Source: Crocinitomicaceae bacterium (GTDB taxonomy: Bacteria > Bacteroidota > Bacteroidia > Flavobacteriales_D > Crocinitomicaceae). From it: a stretch of 64,000 nt of DNA. Below, piece by piece: positions 27,271-36,083 of this stretch. The first letter of the stretch is position 1. Each line of letters opens with the position of its first letter. The stretch lies in assembly GCA_024643725.1 (NCBI GenBank), contig JAHEMJ010000007.1, positions 1 through 64,000 of the forward strand. The letters run 5' to 3'. Both the position numbers and the translations under genes were made by a program. The notes beneath the pieces are model-generated. The model made no database searches. It saw nothing but the letters and a program-made list of their open reading frames with translations, and had not been told where the DNA came from.

Positions 27271-28191
27271 TTAGATGGGATTCATTTGAATGAGTCTAAC
27301 TGGATTATTTGCAGGAACTAATTCGGATTTGTGAATGAGCATTTGGCCTTTTTCACCAACCATGAAATTTTGGAATCCCGTATTTAATCCTGCTCTGCTT
27401 CCTTTGTTGATCATCCATACATCTCGAATTAATGGGTATTCCCTTGTATAAATAAATCCATTTATTGGTTTGAAAGACTCTGAATCTTCTGTAATTTTCA
27501 CATCCATTACATGGATACCATCTAAGAAATTTAACACTTCAAAATCTTCTTGATCAGAAATCCAATTTAATCCAATGACGCCAATGGCATCTTTGTTTTT
27601 CTTAACGTAAGCTATAACTTCTTCGTTTGAATGTGCGGCAAAAACGTTGGTTCCCAATTTTTTCGTTTGGAGCATTTCAGTTAAATAATTGTAATTAGCT
27701 GAATTTTCCTGATCAAAAACAATGGTAATTGCTTTTTTACTCGAAGGCCATACACTGGATTTATCGGTGAGGTACTTTTTTAATTGAGCGATGCTGATTA
27801 TGGTGTCATTATTTTCGGGATTCACGATGAGTGTAACAGCATCAAGTGCTATTCGCTCGCTCGTAACTTCAACATTTTTATTTTTTAAATACTTCTTTTC
27901 TGTTTTAGTAAAGTCCCGGGAAATCGCAATTGTTTTCACCTTATTTTCAAAAAATGACTGAATTATGTCATTTTCTGCCAGGTATTTCGCTGTGATTTTC
28001 GCTTTTGGATTGAGGCTTTCAAAGGTAGAAATACTGGTTTCAAAAAGTGGTTTGAACGACTCTTCTACATAGATAGTCGCCTTTCCACGTCCATGGGTTT
28101 CTTTGACATATGCCAAGGGATTTTGCGGGGAGTCGCAACTTTGAAGGATGGATCCCAATCCGACAGTTAGTAAAAAAATCAATCGTTTCAT
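27271..28191 (-). CDS. PstS-like periplasmic substrate-binding lipoprotein
   Basis: 306 residues from ATG 28191, chosen because the signal peptide with lipobox LQSC starts there. The body resembles phosphate-type binding proteins: EESFKPLFETSISTFESLNP near the start, ALDAVTLIVNPENND, IGVIGLNWISD and GFIYTREYPLIRDVWMINKG. No PstC, PstA or PstB gene is nearby; it sits instead after exbBDD-tonB and a small membrane protein. It might supply a phosphate-like ligand signal or act in TonB-linked uptake. The ligand is unknown. Confidence 0.8.
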   Translation of the reverse strand: MKRLIFLLTVGLGSILQSCDSPQNPLAYVKETHGRGKATIYVEESFKPLFETSISTFESLNPKAKITAKYLAENDIIQSFFENKVKTIAISRDFTKTEKKYLKNKNVEVTSERIALDAVTLIVNPENNDTIISIAQLKKYLTDKSSVWPSSKKAITIVFDQENSANYNYLTEMLQTKKLGTNVFAAHSNEEVIAYVKKNKDAIGVIGLNWISDQEDFEVLNFLDGIHVMDVKITEDSESFKPINGFIYTREYPLIRDVWMINKGSRAGLNTGFQNFMVGEKGQMLIHKSELVPANNPVRLIQMNPI

Positions 28192-28192
28192 A

Positions 28193-28402
28193 CTAGTCTT
28201 TATTTTGTTTGAGCAGTTTAAAATCTTTGTAAATGCGGGAAAAGCGATATGTAGCATACAGAACGAGGATGCAAATCGTGACTATTCGTTTCCATCCTGA
28301 CAGGTAGGGTAAAATGTCTTGAACTGCGAGCATTCCTGCGAAAATCAGTGCGACAATGACTACCAGCCCACCGGTAATACTTTGAATCATAGTTGTTTTC
28401 AT
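28193..28402 (-). CDS. Small two-helix membrane protein
   Basis: 69 residues, with two hydrophobic helices (ITGGLVVIVALIFAGMLAV and IVTICILVLYATYRF) and a basic C-terminus. It lies between tonB and the PstS-like gene, 1 nt from the latter. The start ATG 28402 is only 6 nt after the T-tract of the tonB terminator. Proteins of this kind recur at this place in Bacteroidota but have no known role. Confidence 0.75.
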   Translation of the reverse strand: MKTTMIQSITGGLVVIVALIFAGMLAVQDILPYLSGWKRIVTICILVLYATYRFSRIYKDFKLLKQNKD

Positions 28403-28408
28403 AGTGGC

Positions 28409-28444
28409 AAAAAAAAATCCCCAATCGAAAGTTCTATTGGGGAT
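28409..28444 (-). terminator. Intrinsic terminator after tonB
   Basis: ATCCCCAAT and ATTGGGGAT form a perfect 9-bp stem with a 10-nt loop; the minus strand continues into about eight T. The next gene's ATG is 6 nt past the T-tract. Confidence 0.92.
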
Positions 28445-28463
28445 CTGTATGTAAATTGAATGA

Positions 28464-29321
28464 TTAATTCGTTTCAAATCTGATTGGAATTCGCACATAG
28501 CAACGAACATCGCGTCCGGCATTTGATGCAGGTTTCCATTTTGGCATTCTGCTAATCACGCGAAGCGCTTCTTTGTCACAAGCTGGACACTCTTCCAACT
28601 TTGATTCAACCACTGGATTAGAAACAGTTCCGTCTTTTTCAACGACGAAGCGAATGATTACACGTCCATTTACTCCGAGGTCTGCTGCTTCTGCTGGTGG
28701 ACGAATGTTATCGTTGATAAATGCGTCAATATCGCCATTAAATTCAGCTTCTACTTCTACCCAAGTTTCGATTGGTTCTACGACTTGTTGTGTTAAGGCA
28801 GGACCTCCTGTAGGAGCGTCAACAGCTGATTCAAAACTTTCATCTGTTCCGTCTTGGTTTTGTGCACCTGCACGCTCGTTTTCCATTTGAGTTTGCGTTG
28901 GAATTGGGTCATCTACCGGATCATCTTCCACTACTGGTGGTAAAAAGGCCGTCATTTGTTCCAATTTTGGTGGCGGAGGTGGTGGTGGTACAATTGGTGG
29001 TGGATCTTCTTGTTTTTGTTCTAGCATTGTCAAGTTTTCCCCATTGTCTTTTGGAAGAACTATTTCTTCTTTCGGAAGGCGTTTGATTAATTCAGAGATA
29101 CCAAAAGATAATCCAGCGAAAAGCACCAATCCAGCCATAATCATTACCATGCGCTTGTTGTAGCTACTTCTAAGTACATACGCACCATATTCTTTATTAC
29201 GGTGAGCAAATACGACTTCATTTCTCGTGTTTGATGTTACTTGCTGCCATTTACGAGCAGTTAAATAGTCAAGGAGAGAAAACCCTGTGACTAAAGCAAC
29301 GATGACATAGAGGACTTCCAT
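28464..29321 (-). CDS. tonB: Energy transducer TonB
   Basis: A 285-residue TonB. The N-terminal helices (two, ~1-25 and ~60-80) anchor it; the linker has EDPPPIVPPPPPPP and acidic stretches; the C-terminal domain (~195-285) shows NGRVIIRFVVEKDGTVSNP and ALRVISRMPKWKPA, the TonB fold. It carries proton-motive energy from ExbBD to outer-membrane receptors. The two cysteines in LEECPACDKEA are a common Bacteroidota variant. It lies 5 nt after the second exbD. Confidence 0.95.
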   Translation of the reverse strand: MEVLYVIVALVTGFSLLDYLTARKWQQVTSNTRNEVVFAHRNKEYGAYVLRSSYNKRMVMIMAGLVLFAGLSFGISELIKRLPKEEIVLPKDNGENLTMLEQKQEDPPPIVPPPPPPPKLEQMTAFLPPVVEDDPVDDPIPTQTQMENERAGAQNQDGTDESFESAVDAPTGGPALTQQVVEPIETWVEVEAEFNGDIDAFINDNIRPPAEAADLGVNGRVIIRFVVEKDGTVSNPVVESKLEECPACDKEALRVISRMPKWKPASNAGRDVRCYVRIPIRFETN

Positions 29322-29326
29322 ACGAA

Positions 29327-29971
29327 TTAATTTTTAAGTTTTTCTTTCATCAACTGCAGCTCTCCTGGTGTAATGTCAACTGGTGCAATTACCCCGATTT
29401 CTGCAATCTTCAATTCATCCACTAGGTCTATGAAGTTTTTACATAGCGCTTTTTCATCTGTTTTGATCAGTACTTTCAATGCTTCTTTTTCTCCTCTGAG
29501 TTTTTCAAGCGTTGATAAATACGTACTGTCATTGATTTCTTTACGCTTCAGTTTTTCATCTAGACCTTGCTTTTTAACTAAAACGTAATTATTTAACTTT
29601 CCTAACAATTTTCTTACACCTTTTTCTCCAGGACCAAAATCAACCTCTTTTAATTCCGTAATGGAACCATCTGCAGCCGCATGTCCTTTGAAATAATATT
29701 CACCTTGGTAGTAGAATATTTTATTTTCAGATAATAAGAAAGTGATCCCGTTGTTCATTTTAGGACCCTTTAAGGTTTTGTCTTCCGTTTTAGCAGGATA
29801 TGCCAATGGTAACATTTTTGGCTTGCTAAATGTAGATGTCAAGACGAAAAACGTCAAGAGTAGGAACGCCAAGTCAACCATAGGCGTCATGTCTACACGA
29901 GTAGAGCTTTTCTTCGCTCTTTTCTTGCCTTTGCCGTGGCCGCCGCCACCGCCTTCTGCGATTTCTGCCAT
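29327..29971 (-). CDS. exbD: ExbD/TolR biopolymer transport protein, copy 2
   Basis: A 214-residue ExbD. RVDMTPMVDLAFLLLTFFVL holds the conserved membrane Asp of ExbD. It is longer than E. coli ExbD (~141), with an added charged insert between the first strand and the conserved C-terminal helix. It is 6 nt downstream of copy 1; the unequal copies could form mixed ExbD dimers. Confidence 0.93.
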   Translation of the reverse strand: MAEIAEGGGGGHGKGKKRAKKSSTRVDMTPMVDLAFLLLTFFVLTSTFSKPKMLPLAYPAKTEDKTLKGPKMNNGITFLLSENKIFYYQGEYYFKGHAAADGSITELKEVDFGPGEKGVRKLLGKLNNYVLVKKQGLDEKLKRKEINDSTYLSTLEKLRGEKEALKVLIKTDEKALCKNFIDLVDELKIAEIGVIAPVDITPGELQLMKEKLKN

Positions 29972-29977
29972 GTCTGA

Positions 29978-30646
29978 TTAATTAATCGGAGCTAATTCCG
30001 AAGAGGTTATGAAATTCAAGTTATTTAAGTTCAATTCCCTGAACACATTGATGACATCTTCCGCTTTTTTGTAAACAGTTTTAGAGTCCACACGAAGAAT
30101 GAATTTCGGTTTAAAATCGTCCGCTTTCGGATTTTCGCCATTTAATTTAGCCTCCTCAAATGCTGTTTTACCAGTATTTAATGCTGCTACATTGGCAAAA
30201 TTAATCCAATTGTATAATTCATTATTCGTAGTAGAATCCACTTGTATACCTTTTGTTTGGAAAGTGATGCGGTCATCCGCACCTGTATCAATGTAAGAAG
30301 GTAATTCTTGCATGGTACAACCAAATGTTGACATGAACGTGAACTTCCCGATTTGTTCATCCGAAAGTTTCATTTTGTACTTACCAAGCATATTGGTAAG
30401 CATTTCACGTCGCGCTTCTTCTCCTGACAAATTAAAGAACACTCGTCCATCGTGGTCAATTGTCACCATAATCACGTTCTCAGGAATAAATTTATCGCTG
30501 ATACTGGAAGGTGTATTTACCGTAACGGGTTCACTTGCGCGGAAAGAAGCTGCCAACATAAAGAATGTAACAAGCAAGAATGCCAAGTCCACCATAGGCG
30601 TCATGTCTATGGACGGGGAACTTTTAGGTATTTTAATTTTTGGCAT
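29978..30646 (-). CDS. exbD: ExbD/TolR biopolymer transport protein, copy 1
   Basis: A 222-residue ExbD with SIDMTPMVDLAFLLVTFFML, again carrying the conserved membrane Asp. The periplasmic part (IMVTIDHDGRVFFNL, KTVYKKAEDVINVFRELNLNNL) has the TolR/ExbD swapped-strand core plus an insert. Tandem unequal exbD genes after one exbB are usual in Bacteroidota. Confidence 0.93.
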   Translation of the reverse strand: MPKIKIPKSSPSIDMTPMVDLAFLLVTFFMLAASFRASEPVTVNTPSSISDKFIPENVIMVTIDHDGRVFFNLSGEEARREMLTNMLGKYKMKLSDEQIGKFTFMSTFGCTMQELPSYIDTGADDRITFQTKGIQVDSTTNNELYNWINFANVAALNTGKTAFEEAKLNGENPKADDFKPKFILRVDSKTVYKKAEDVINVFRELNLNNLNFITSSELAPIN

Positions 30647-30676
30647 TGCTTGTTAGATTAAATGTTGGATCAACAA

Positions 30677-31480
30677 TTAGTTAGATGCAGAGAAATCTTG
30701 AACAATCGTGAAGCTTGCTTCGTCGATGCTGTAAGTCATTGTATCAATCTTCGTAGAGAAGAAGTTGTACAAGATAATCGCTAACGTAGAAGCGGTAATA
30801 CCGAATGCGGTATTGATCAAGGCCTCAGAGATACCAGTTGCAAGTGCAGCTGTATCTGGCGAACCTTTTGACATCGCAGCAAATGAACGAATCATCCCTA
30901 GTACCGTTCCGATCAAACCGATCAATGTAGCGATAGAAGCACTCGTAGAAAGTACAGCTAAGTTTTTAGAAAGCATTGGCAATTCTAATGCAGTAGCTTC
31001 TTCTAATTCTTTTTTCAAAGACTCTAGTTTTTGCTCTTTTGACAATGTGTTATCTCCATTGATGTGGTCGTATTTCTCTAATCCAGCACGAACTACATTC
31101 GCCAAAGATCCTTTTTGCTTGTCGCATTGTGCGATTGCAGCTTTGTAATCTTTTTTGTCCATGTGACCTTTGATCGCAGCGATAAATTTGTCTGTATTTC
31201 CTTTACCATTCGCTAATAATAATGTCACCAAGCGCTCGATAGAGAAGATGATGATGATTAAGTTCACTGCAACTAAGATTGGTACGATGAATCCACCTTT
31301 GTAAATTACACCGTAAAGGTTACCCTCCATTGGCTCTCCTGTTGGGTCACCGTCAACGAAGTTACTTGGATCCCCAAAAACTTTACTGTAAATCAAAGCT
31401 CCTGCAACTAAGGCAATAGCAATTGCGAGAAACGAAACGATTGCTGAAAATCCTCCGGCCGTCTTTTTGTTTTTGTTCAT
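30677..31480 (-). CDS. exbB: ExbB/TolQ/MotA-family proton channel
   Basis: A 267-residue proton-channel subunit. The long C-terminal core has LIGLIGTVLGMIRSFAAMS and GISEALINTAFGI, the TolQ/ExbB signatures. An N-terminal helix and a second helix (GFIVPILVAVNLIIIIFSIERL) precede it. It heads the exbB-exbD-exbD-tonB transcript and has a good promoter upstream. Confidence 0.95.
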   Translation of the reverse strand: MNKNKKTAGGFSAIVSFLAIAIALVAGALIYSKVFGDPSNFVDGDPTGEPMEGNLYGVIYKGGFIVPILVAVNLIIIIFSIERLVTLLLANGKGNTDKFIAAIKGHMDKKDYKAAIAQCDKQKGSLANVVRAGLEKYDHINGDNTLSKEQKLESLKKELEEATALELPMLSKNLAVLSTSASIATLIGLIGTVLGMIRSFAAMSKGSPDTAALATGISEALINTAFGITASTLAIILYNFFSTKIDTMTYSIDEASFTIVQDFSASN

Positions 31481-31525
31481 GATAAATAGATTTTAGTGTT
31501 TCTAATTTTTAAATTTTTCGAATGC

Positions 31526-31556
31526 CAAATATATAAAACTTTTGTTACTTCCTAAA
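31526..31556 (-). promoter_or_regulatory. Promoter of the exbB operon
   Basis: Minus-strand TATATTTG (31533-31526) is an exact -7 box. TTTA (31556-31553) stands 19 nt upstream in place of TTTG. Confidence 0.6.
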
Positions 31557-31581
31557 CTATCTTTCTTGTTTATAGACTAGA

Positions 31582-31636
31582 TAAAGCATCATTTTTTACA
31601 TATTTTTTCTCCTATTTGCATCAATATGATGCTTTA
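31582..31636. repeat. 11-bp inverted repeat upstream of exbB
   Basis: TAAAGCATCAT (31582-31592) and ATGATGCTTTA (31626-31636) are perfect inverted copies 33 nt apart, upstream of the exbB promoter. The gap is AT-rich. The rest of the gene-free stretch between exbB (31480) and the tRNA terminator holds nothing else I can name. Confidence 0.6.
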
Positions 31637-31726
31637 ACGCAATGATTCCACATTTCTAACCGAAAAAACTTAACAAATTCTTAATGTAAGTTCATTGAAA
31701 ATCGTTCACAGATGAAATGCTTGAAA

Positions 31727-31760
31727 TAAAAAAAAAGCCCTGTTTTCACAGAGCTTTTTT
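31727..31760 (-). terminator. Intrinsic terminator of tRNA-Cys
   Basis: AGCTCTGT pairs with ACAGGGCT (8 bp, one G-T) around loop GAAA; a run of nine or more T follows on the minus strand. Confidence 0.9.
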
Positions 31761-31764
31761 AGTG

Positions 31765-31835
31765 AGGTCTCAAGCAGATTCGAACTGCTGTAGACGGTTT
31801 TGCAGACCGGTGCCTAACCGCTCGGCCATGAGACC
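31765..31835 (-). tRNA. tRNA-Cys (GCA)
   Basis: 71 nt. Acceptor arms GGTCTCA and TGAGACC pair, the D-arm has GAGCGGTTAGGC, the anticodon loop reads CTGCAAA (GCA), and the T-loop is TTCGAAT. The discriminator is U, as expected for Cys. CCA is not encoded. Confidence 0.97.
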
Positions 31836-31878
31836 ATCAGGGTTGCAAAAATATGAAAATTCTCTTAATTCTAGAAAA

Positions 31879-33441
31879 TTAATCGAGTTTCATTATTTTT
31901 TTTGACAACAACTCTCCTTGAATCCTTGCTGATACAAAGAAAACGCCATTGCCAAGTTCTTTGCCTTGCTCGTTGAAACCATCCCAATGCAGCGATTGAA
32001 CGCCATTTATGCATGGTAATTTTCGAATCAACTCTCCGGAAGCGGAATAAATGTACACGTGATCATCTGCACTTAACTTTTTTGGAAGAGTGATGTCACA
32101 TCCGTGATTAAATGGATTCGGACTAACTGAAATATCTCCGGTGATATTGTTGTAGTATTCTCCCACACTTGCATTCACGTATTGATTTAAATCGTAGTTC
32201 TCATCTCCATTTTGATAGGGCATGTAATGGAAATAGACCAAAAACATTTCATCCGTCGTATTGAAGCCACTGGAAACATTTTGAGGTGGATTATGCGGAT
32301 TGTTCAAGTTGTTTGTGGTATTGTCATAGGTCGCCTCGCCTTTTAAGAAATAGCCATTTGGTACTTTTTGCATATGCTGGAAGAAATAGAAATCTTGCCA
32401 CATAAAATTCCATTTTGGAACATTGACAAATTTGACGGTATCCATATTCGGTTTGAATGCATACGCTTTGATGTTTTTTCCAAGTAAGTGCATGTGAGGG
32501 AAAACAGAAAGCACGGAATAACTTGCCGGTAATCCTGTTGATCCTCCTGGGAATTGTGCTGTTAAGTTTGTCACTTGGTTGGCGGGTAAATTAAAGTTAT
32601 TGTCTGCAATTAGAGGTCCTGCGGAAATTTGCCGGACACCTGTCGTTCCAACTGGATAAAAATGAATGATCACTTTCGTGCTATCGTAAGCACCATAACT
32701 TCCCATGGGATAATGCATGGTTAAATAGATACTCGATCCGGGACCTACATCAATCCCCAATTTGAGTGGATCAATAGAAGGCAAAATCATAGGAGTGGCA
32801 CCAGGCGTGTAGCCAGTTACTAATTTGGTTGTGGCGTTACTTGGACTAGCACAATTCCCGCCAATCGTATCGGTATTTTCTGCACTGGTTGGATCAACAT
32901 AAACTAAGGCGTGATGTACAATTTCTCGATTTCCTGGAACAACTTCCACCGCTTTGATGGTTCTGTTCTGTGTCAAATTTGTCGGAATCGAAAAACACAC
33001 ATAGTCATCATGGGTGAGTGCCTTACTCATGTAAGTTGGAATTTGAACGGTCAAATCGCCATTGCCAAGAAAGGTATTATTCGTGTATACCGGTGGAGGT
33101 GGAGTACTCGACGCATTTCCCTCCGGTAATCCGTTGTTCAACCAATTCAGAATGGTTGTTTTCTCCGCAGAAGTTAGGGAGCGATCGTGAAGGTATTGTT
33201 GGTAGTTATTATCAGGCGGCCACGGCGGCATTTCATTTTGGTTGATGCACTGATAGACTAATCCTGCCATGGCATTTACCTCATTAAAGGTCATGAGTGA
33301 ATTTGGAGCCGCTCCTCCTGAATGGTGACATTTCGTGCATTTATCGTAGAAAATCTGAGCGACATCGCCACTCCATGTTTGCGCAGTGGAATGGAATCCA
33401 ACTAAGATATTCGCAACGATTAAAAAACTTCTAAACTTCAT
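31879..33441 (-). CDS. T9SS cargo: cytochrome c plus copper-monooxygenase-like protein
   Basis: A 520-residue secreted protein. The signal peptide ends STAQ. A heme-binding CTKCHH (~residue 36) and EMPPWPP belong to the DUF1924-like/cytochrome c domain. The middle part resembles the PHM/dopamine-hydroxylase copper fold: NREIVHHALVYVDP, YLTMHYPMG and FPHMHLLG place the histidines expected for two copper sites. The C-terminus is a T9SS type A sorting domain (VSPNPFNHGCDITLP ... LGNGVFFVSA). It may oxidise an extracellular substrate with heme electrons. It ends the minus-strand run that starts at the FadL gene. Confidence 0.78.
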   Translation of the reverse strand: MKFRSFLIVANILVGFHSTAQTWSGDVAQIFYDKCTKCHHSGGAAPNSLMTFNEVNAMAGLVYQCINQNEMPPWPPDNNYQQYLHDRSLTSAEKTTILNWLNNGLPEGNASSTPPPPVYTNNTFLGNGDLTVQIPTYMSKALTHDDYVCFSIPTNLTQNRTIKAVEVVPGNREIVHHALVYVDPTSAENTDTIGGNCASPSNATTKLVTGYTPGATPMILPSIDPLKLGIDVGPGSSIYLTMHYPMGSYGAYDSTKVIIHFYPVGTTGVRQISAGPLIADNNFNLPANQVTNLTAQFPGGSTGLPASYSVLSVFPHMHLLGKNIKAYAFKPNMDTVKFVNVPKWNFMWQDFYFFQHMQKVPNGYFLKGEATYDNTTNNLNNPHNPPQNVSSGFNTTDEMFLVYFHYMPYQNGDENYDLNQYVNASVGEYYNNITGDISVSPNPFNHGCDITLPKKLSADDHVYIYSASGELIRKLPCINGVQSLHWDGFNEQGKELGNGVFFVSARIQGELLSKKIMKLD

Positions 33442-33452
33442 GCGTACGGAGA

Positions 33453-34751
33453 TTAATGTTGAATGATGAGTGGTTTCATGATGGATTGACCATTGGTCAA
33501 GTCAAGAACAACGAAATATGAACCTGTTGGCAGATGTGTTAAATCCAACTCGCTTAATGCCGTGTTGTTCAGGTAGTGCATTTTCCCGAGCATGTCCATG
33601 ACTTTAATGGATTGAATGCTTGACCCATCCGCAGAAATGTGAATCAATCCAGTAGATGGATTTGGATAAAGCTGAATGGACATTACCTCTTCTTGAATCC
33701 CTGAACTCGTACAAACTTCGTTCACGGGGCTACCATCACAATAATTAATGGCATACAAATTTACTGCTTGCATTGGAGCATTCTCTGGTTGTAACATGGT
33801 TTCTGTGCAACCCAATTGTTTCACTAAGAAATCTCGAACGAAACGGATGCTAGTATCCATGTAAGCTGCATTTGATAAATAGGGAACGTGTGGTGCGCCT
33901 GGGAATGTGTAAAATTGATTTTCAACGCCAACGGCACAGGCACGCTCGTGTAACATACGACTTCCATCTAAGTACATTAAAGGTGTTCCTGGATTAACCA
34001 TTCCACGGTTGTATTTTACCGTTCCATCGGATGTCCCATGGAAAGAACAAAGCGGAACATCTCCAGCTTCTAACCAGCTGTATCTCGCTAAAGCACCGCA
34101 ACCGTTAATCACTCCGTGAACCTTTGTAGAATAACCTGGATTTCCACTGTTCCCTTCTAATCCACCAAGGGATTGAATGGTGCTAGCGTTTAAGTAATCA
34201 GAGATTTCACATGGATCATTCAAATAGGCCACATGCAGAGCTGTAATTGCTCCAGCGGAACTTCCTCCGATAAAAATGTGATTGGTATCCACTTTATAGA
34301 TGTTCGCCGTTTGACAATCCTTATAAAAATAGCGAATCGCGCCTTTTAAGTCTTGCACAGCACGAACAACCGCTTTCACAGCGTTTGCGGAATCGAACGG
34401 AAAGAATCCTAAACGGTAATCGATGCTGGCACATACATACCCTTTTTTAGCAAAACTTTCGGACCATGTTTTCACATCATTGTCTGTTTTAGATCCACCG
34501 ATGAAACTTCCACCATGCACCCAAATAATTAAAGGACGCGCCAATTCAGTGTCCCCAGTCGGTTCGTAAAAGTCAAGTTTCAATTGACTGTTGGTCCCAC
34601 TGAAGGTGTTGTTTTGACCATAGGTAATGTCACTCGTAACTGTGAAATTGGTAAATAGATCATAGGCATATCGGCCACTATTTCCACAAGGTGATTGTCC
34701 GAAGGCAACAACACTCAAGAGTAGGCTCAATAGAAAAGTAAAATTTCTCAT
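33453..34751 (-). CDS. T9SS-secreted alpha/beta hydrolase (esterase)
   Basis: A 432-residue exported enzyme. WVHGGSFIGGSK gives the oxyanion hole and FIGGSSAGAITAL the nucleophile serine of the carboxylesterase/hormone-sensitive-lipase class; GAPHVPYL places a candidate catalytic His. The last ~85 residues are a type A sorting domain (SIQLYPNPSTGLIHIS). The substrate is probably a short acyl or polyester. It stands between a copper/heme protein and an SGNH lipoprotein on the same strand. Confidence 0.85.
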   Translation of the reverse strand: MRNFTFLLSLLLSVVAFGQSPCGNSGRYAYDLFTNFTVTSDITYGQNNTFSGTNSQLKLDFYEPTGDTELARPLIIWVHGGSFIGGSKTDNDVKTWSESFAKKGYVCASIDYRLGFFPFDSANAVKAVVRAVQDLKGAIRYFYKDCQTANIYKVDTNHIFIGGSSAGAITALHVAYLNDPCEISDYLNASTIQSLGGLEGNSGNPGYSTKVHGVINGCGALARYSWLEAGDVPLCSFHGTSDGTVKYNRGMVNPGTPLMYLDGSRMLHERACAVGVENQFYTFPGAPHVPYLSNAAYMDTSIRFVRDFLVKQLGCTETMLQPENAPMQAVNLYAINYCDGSPVNEVCTSSGIQEEVMSIQLYPNPSTGLIHISADGSSIQSIKVMDMLGKMHYLNNTALSELDLTHLPTGSYFVVLDLTNGQSIMKPLIIQH

Positions 34752-34766
34752 AGGTTTTGTTTTAGT

Positions 34767-36083
34767 TTAAGGAAAACGAATGCCGTCGTATTTAAGGGCA
34801 TTCACTTGGGGGATTGTTGAATGATATTTTAGGTTAATTGCTTTAATAAATTCATTTGCGAAGAGGGCATTTCCTCGCGGATTTAAATAAATTCCATCTA
34901 AGGAATACGCGCCTCCAGAGACAAATTTCGCGCTCATACTGACACCATTGTAAACAAATCCGTCTGATAACTTATTGATGAACTGATCGGTATTGACCAG
35001 TGCCAGATGGTATTGCTGAGCTAAATCACGAATGATGGCATTGTATGCATCGATTTTGTTTCGTAGGAAATTCAGTTCTTCCGAATCGAGAACGAACTCA
35101 TCTCGAATCGGGAAAAGCACACCCATTTGATTGCATTTTACAGAATCCAATGGTAAACTCAGGAGTAACAATTCGTCGTCATGAATTTGACGAACGGCAA
35201 AGACATTCGCACTCGAATCCACCATCATGAAAGGATTTGATCCTTCCTGAAAATAGAATCCCAATGGATTGTAGATACTATTTAATGTGCCCGAATTGGC
35301 CGCATCTAAACTTAATCCATTCCAAGGAATAGTCGTGAAATAAGGCATTTGACTGACATCCGGAAGGGTAGCTACAACTCCTTTTGCACCGTGAAACGTT
35401 AAGTTAAAAAGAAGTTGCTCGTAGTATTGTTGAAATTCCAGTTCACTAGGCAATGTTGCATGTGTACCTCCTGATTTGGCGTAATCCAAGACATCTTCTA
35501 ATCCGATATACAACTGAAAGAAACTGGCATTTCTAGACATGAGCTCATTCATCACACAAGCGGAGGAGGAAGATGACATGCGCTGAAAGAAAGCGTTCGT
35601 TGCGGATAGATTCGTATTCGTAAACTGATTTAATTTCAATCCGGGGATCCCGAAGACATCAAAGGGATGAGCGCTCTGAAAGATGTTCTGTGTTAAACAC
35701 GAGATATCGCCAGTCGATGCGTCTCTTACGGGTGATAATCCACTCACGCCTTTACAATCTGTTTTGTAGCCTAAATGAAAGGGAGCAAGTCCGTTGACAC
35801 TGATTCCAATGGATGAAGCATCCAAGAAAGGCACATTTGCCGGCTGCACGCCTAAGCATGTAAGTTGCGTTGCCAAGATATTTGCAAGTGAATTGACTTG
35901 ATTTTCTTTGGTCAAACCATCGTTCATATATCCCCCCATTTGACCATCTCCGATGTACAGAACGGTGGTTAAATCCAATTCTCCTTTAGATGGATTGGGC
36001 ACCTCGGATTTTGGATTGCAAGCGATTAACGCTAGTGCGCAAATACAACAACATCCTATGTAACGCAAGATCTTCATCACCAT
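34767..36083 (-). CDS. SGNH/GDSL-like lipoprotein
   Basis: A 438-residue lipoprotein with lipobox LIAC after a basic, cysteine-rich signal. TTVLYIGDGQMGGYMND near the start and GIYLNPRGNALFANEFIKAIN near the end are where SGNH hydrolases keep the nucleophile loop and the His, although the GDS serine is replaced here by D-G. It overlaps the end of the FadL-type gene by 7 bp; GDSL-like lipoproteins commonly sit next to FadL in Bacteroidota. Whether it is catalytic is doubtful. Confidence 0.7.
   Translation of the reverse strand: MVMKILRYIGCCCICALALIACNPKSEVPNPSKGELDLTTVLYIGDGQMGGYMNDGLTKENQVNSLANILATQLTCLGVQPANVPFLDASSIGISVNGLAPFHLGYKTDCKGVSGLSPVRDASTGDISCLTQNIFQSAHPFDVFGIPGLKLNQFTNTNLSATNAFFQRMSSSSSACVMNELMSRNASFFQLYIGLEDVLDYAKSGGTHATLPSELEFQQYYEQLLFNLTFHGAKGVVATLPDVSQMPYFTTIPWNGLSLDAANSGTLNSIYNPLGFYFQEGSNPFMMVDSSANVFAVRQIHDDELLLLSLPLDSVKCNQMGVLFPIRDEFVLDSEELNFLRNKIDAYNAIIRDLAQQYHLALVNTDQFINKLSDGFVYNGVSMSAKFVSGGAYSLDGIYLNPRGNALFANEFIKAINLKYHSTIPQVNALKYDGIRFP

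Noticed and set aside
31670-31686. TTAACA-N5-TTAATG near exbB as a third phosphate-type box
   Set aside because: It is on the strand pointing away from exbB, ~114 bp beyond its -33 element, and there is no plus-strand gene to control.
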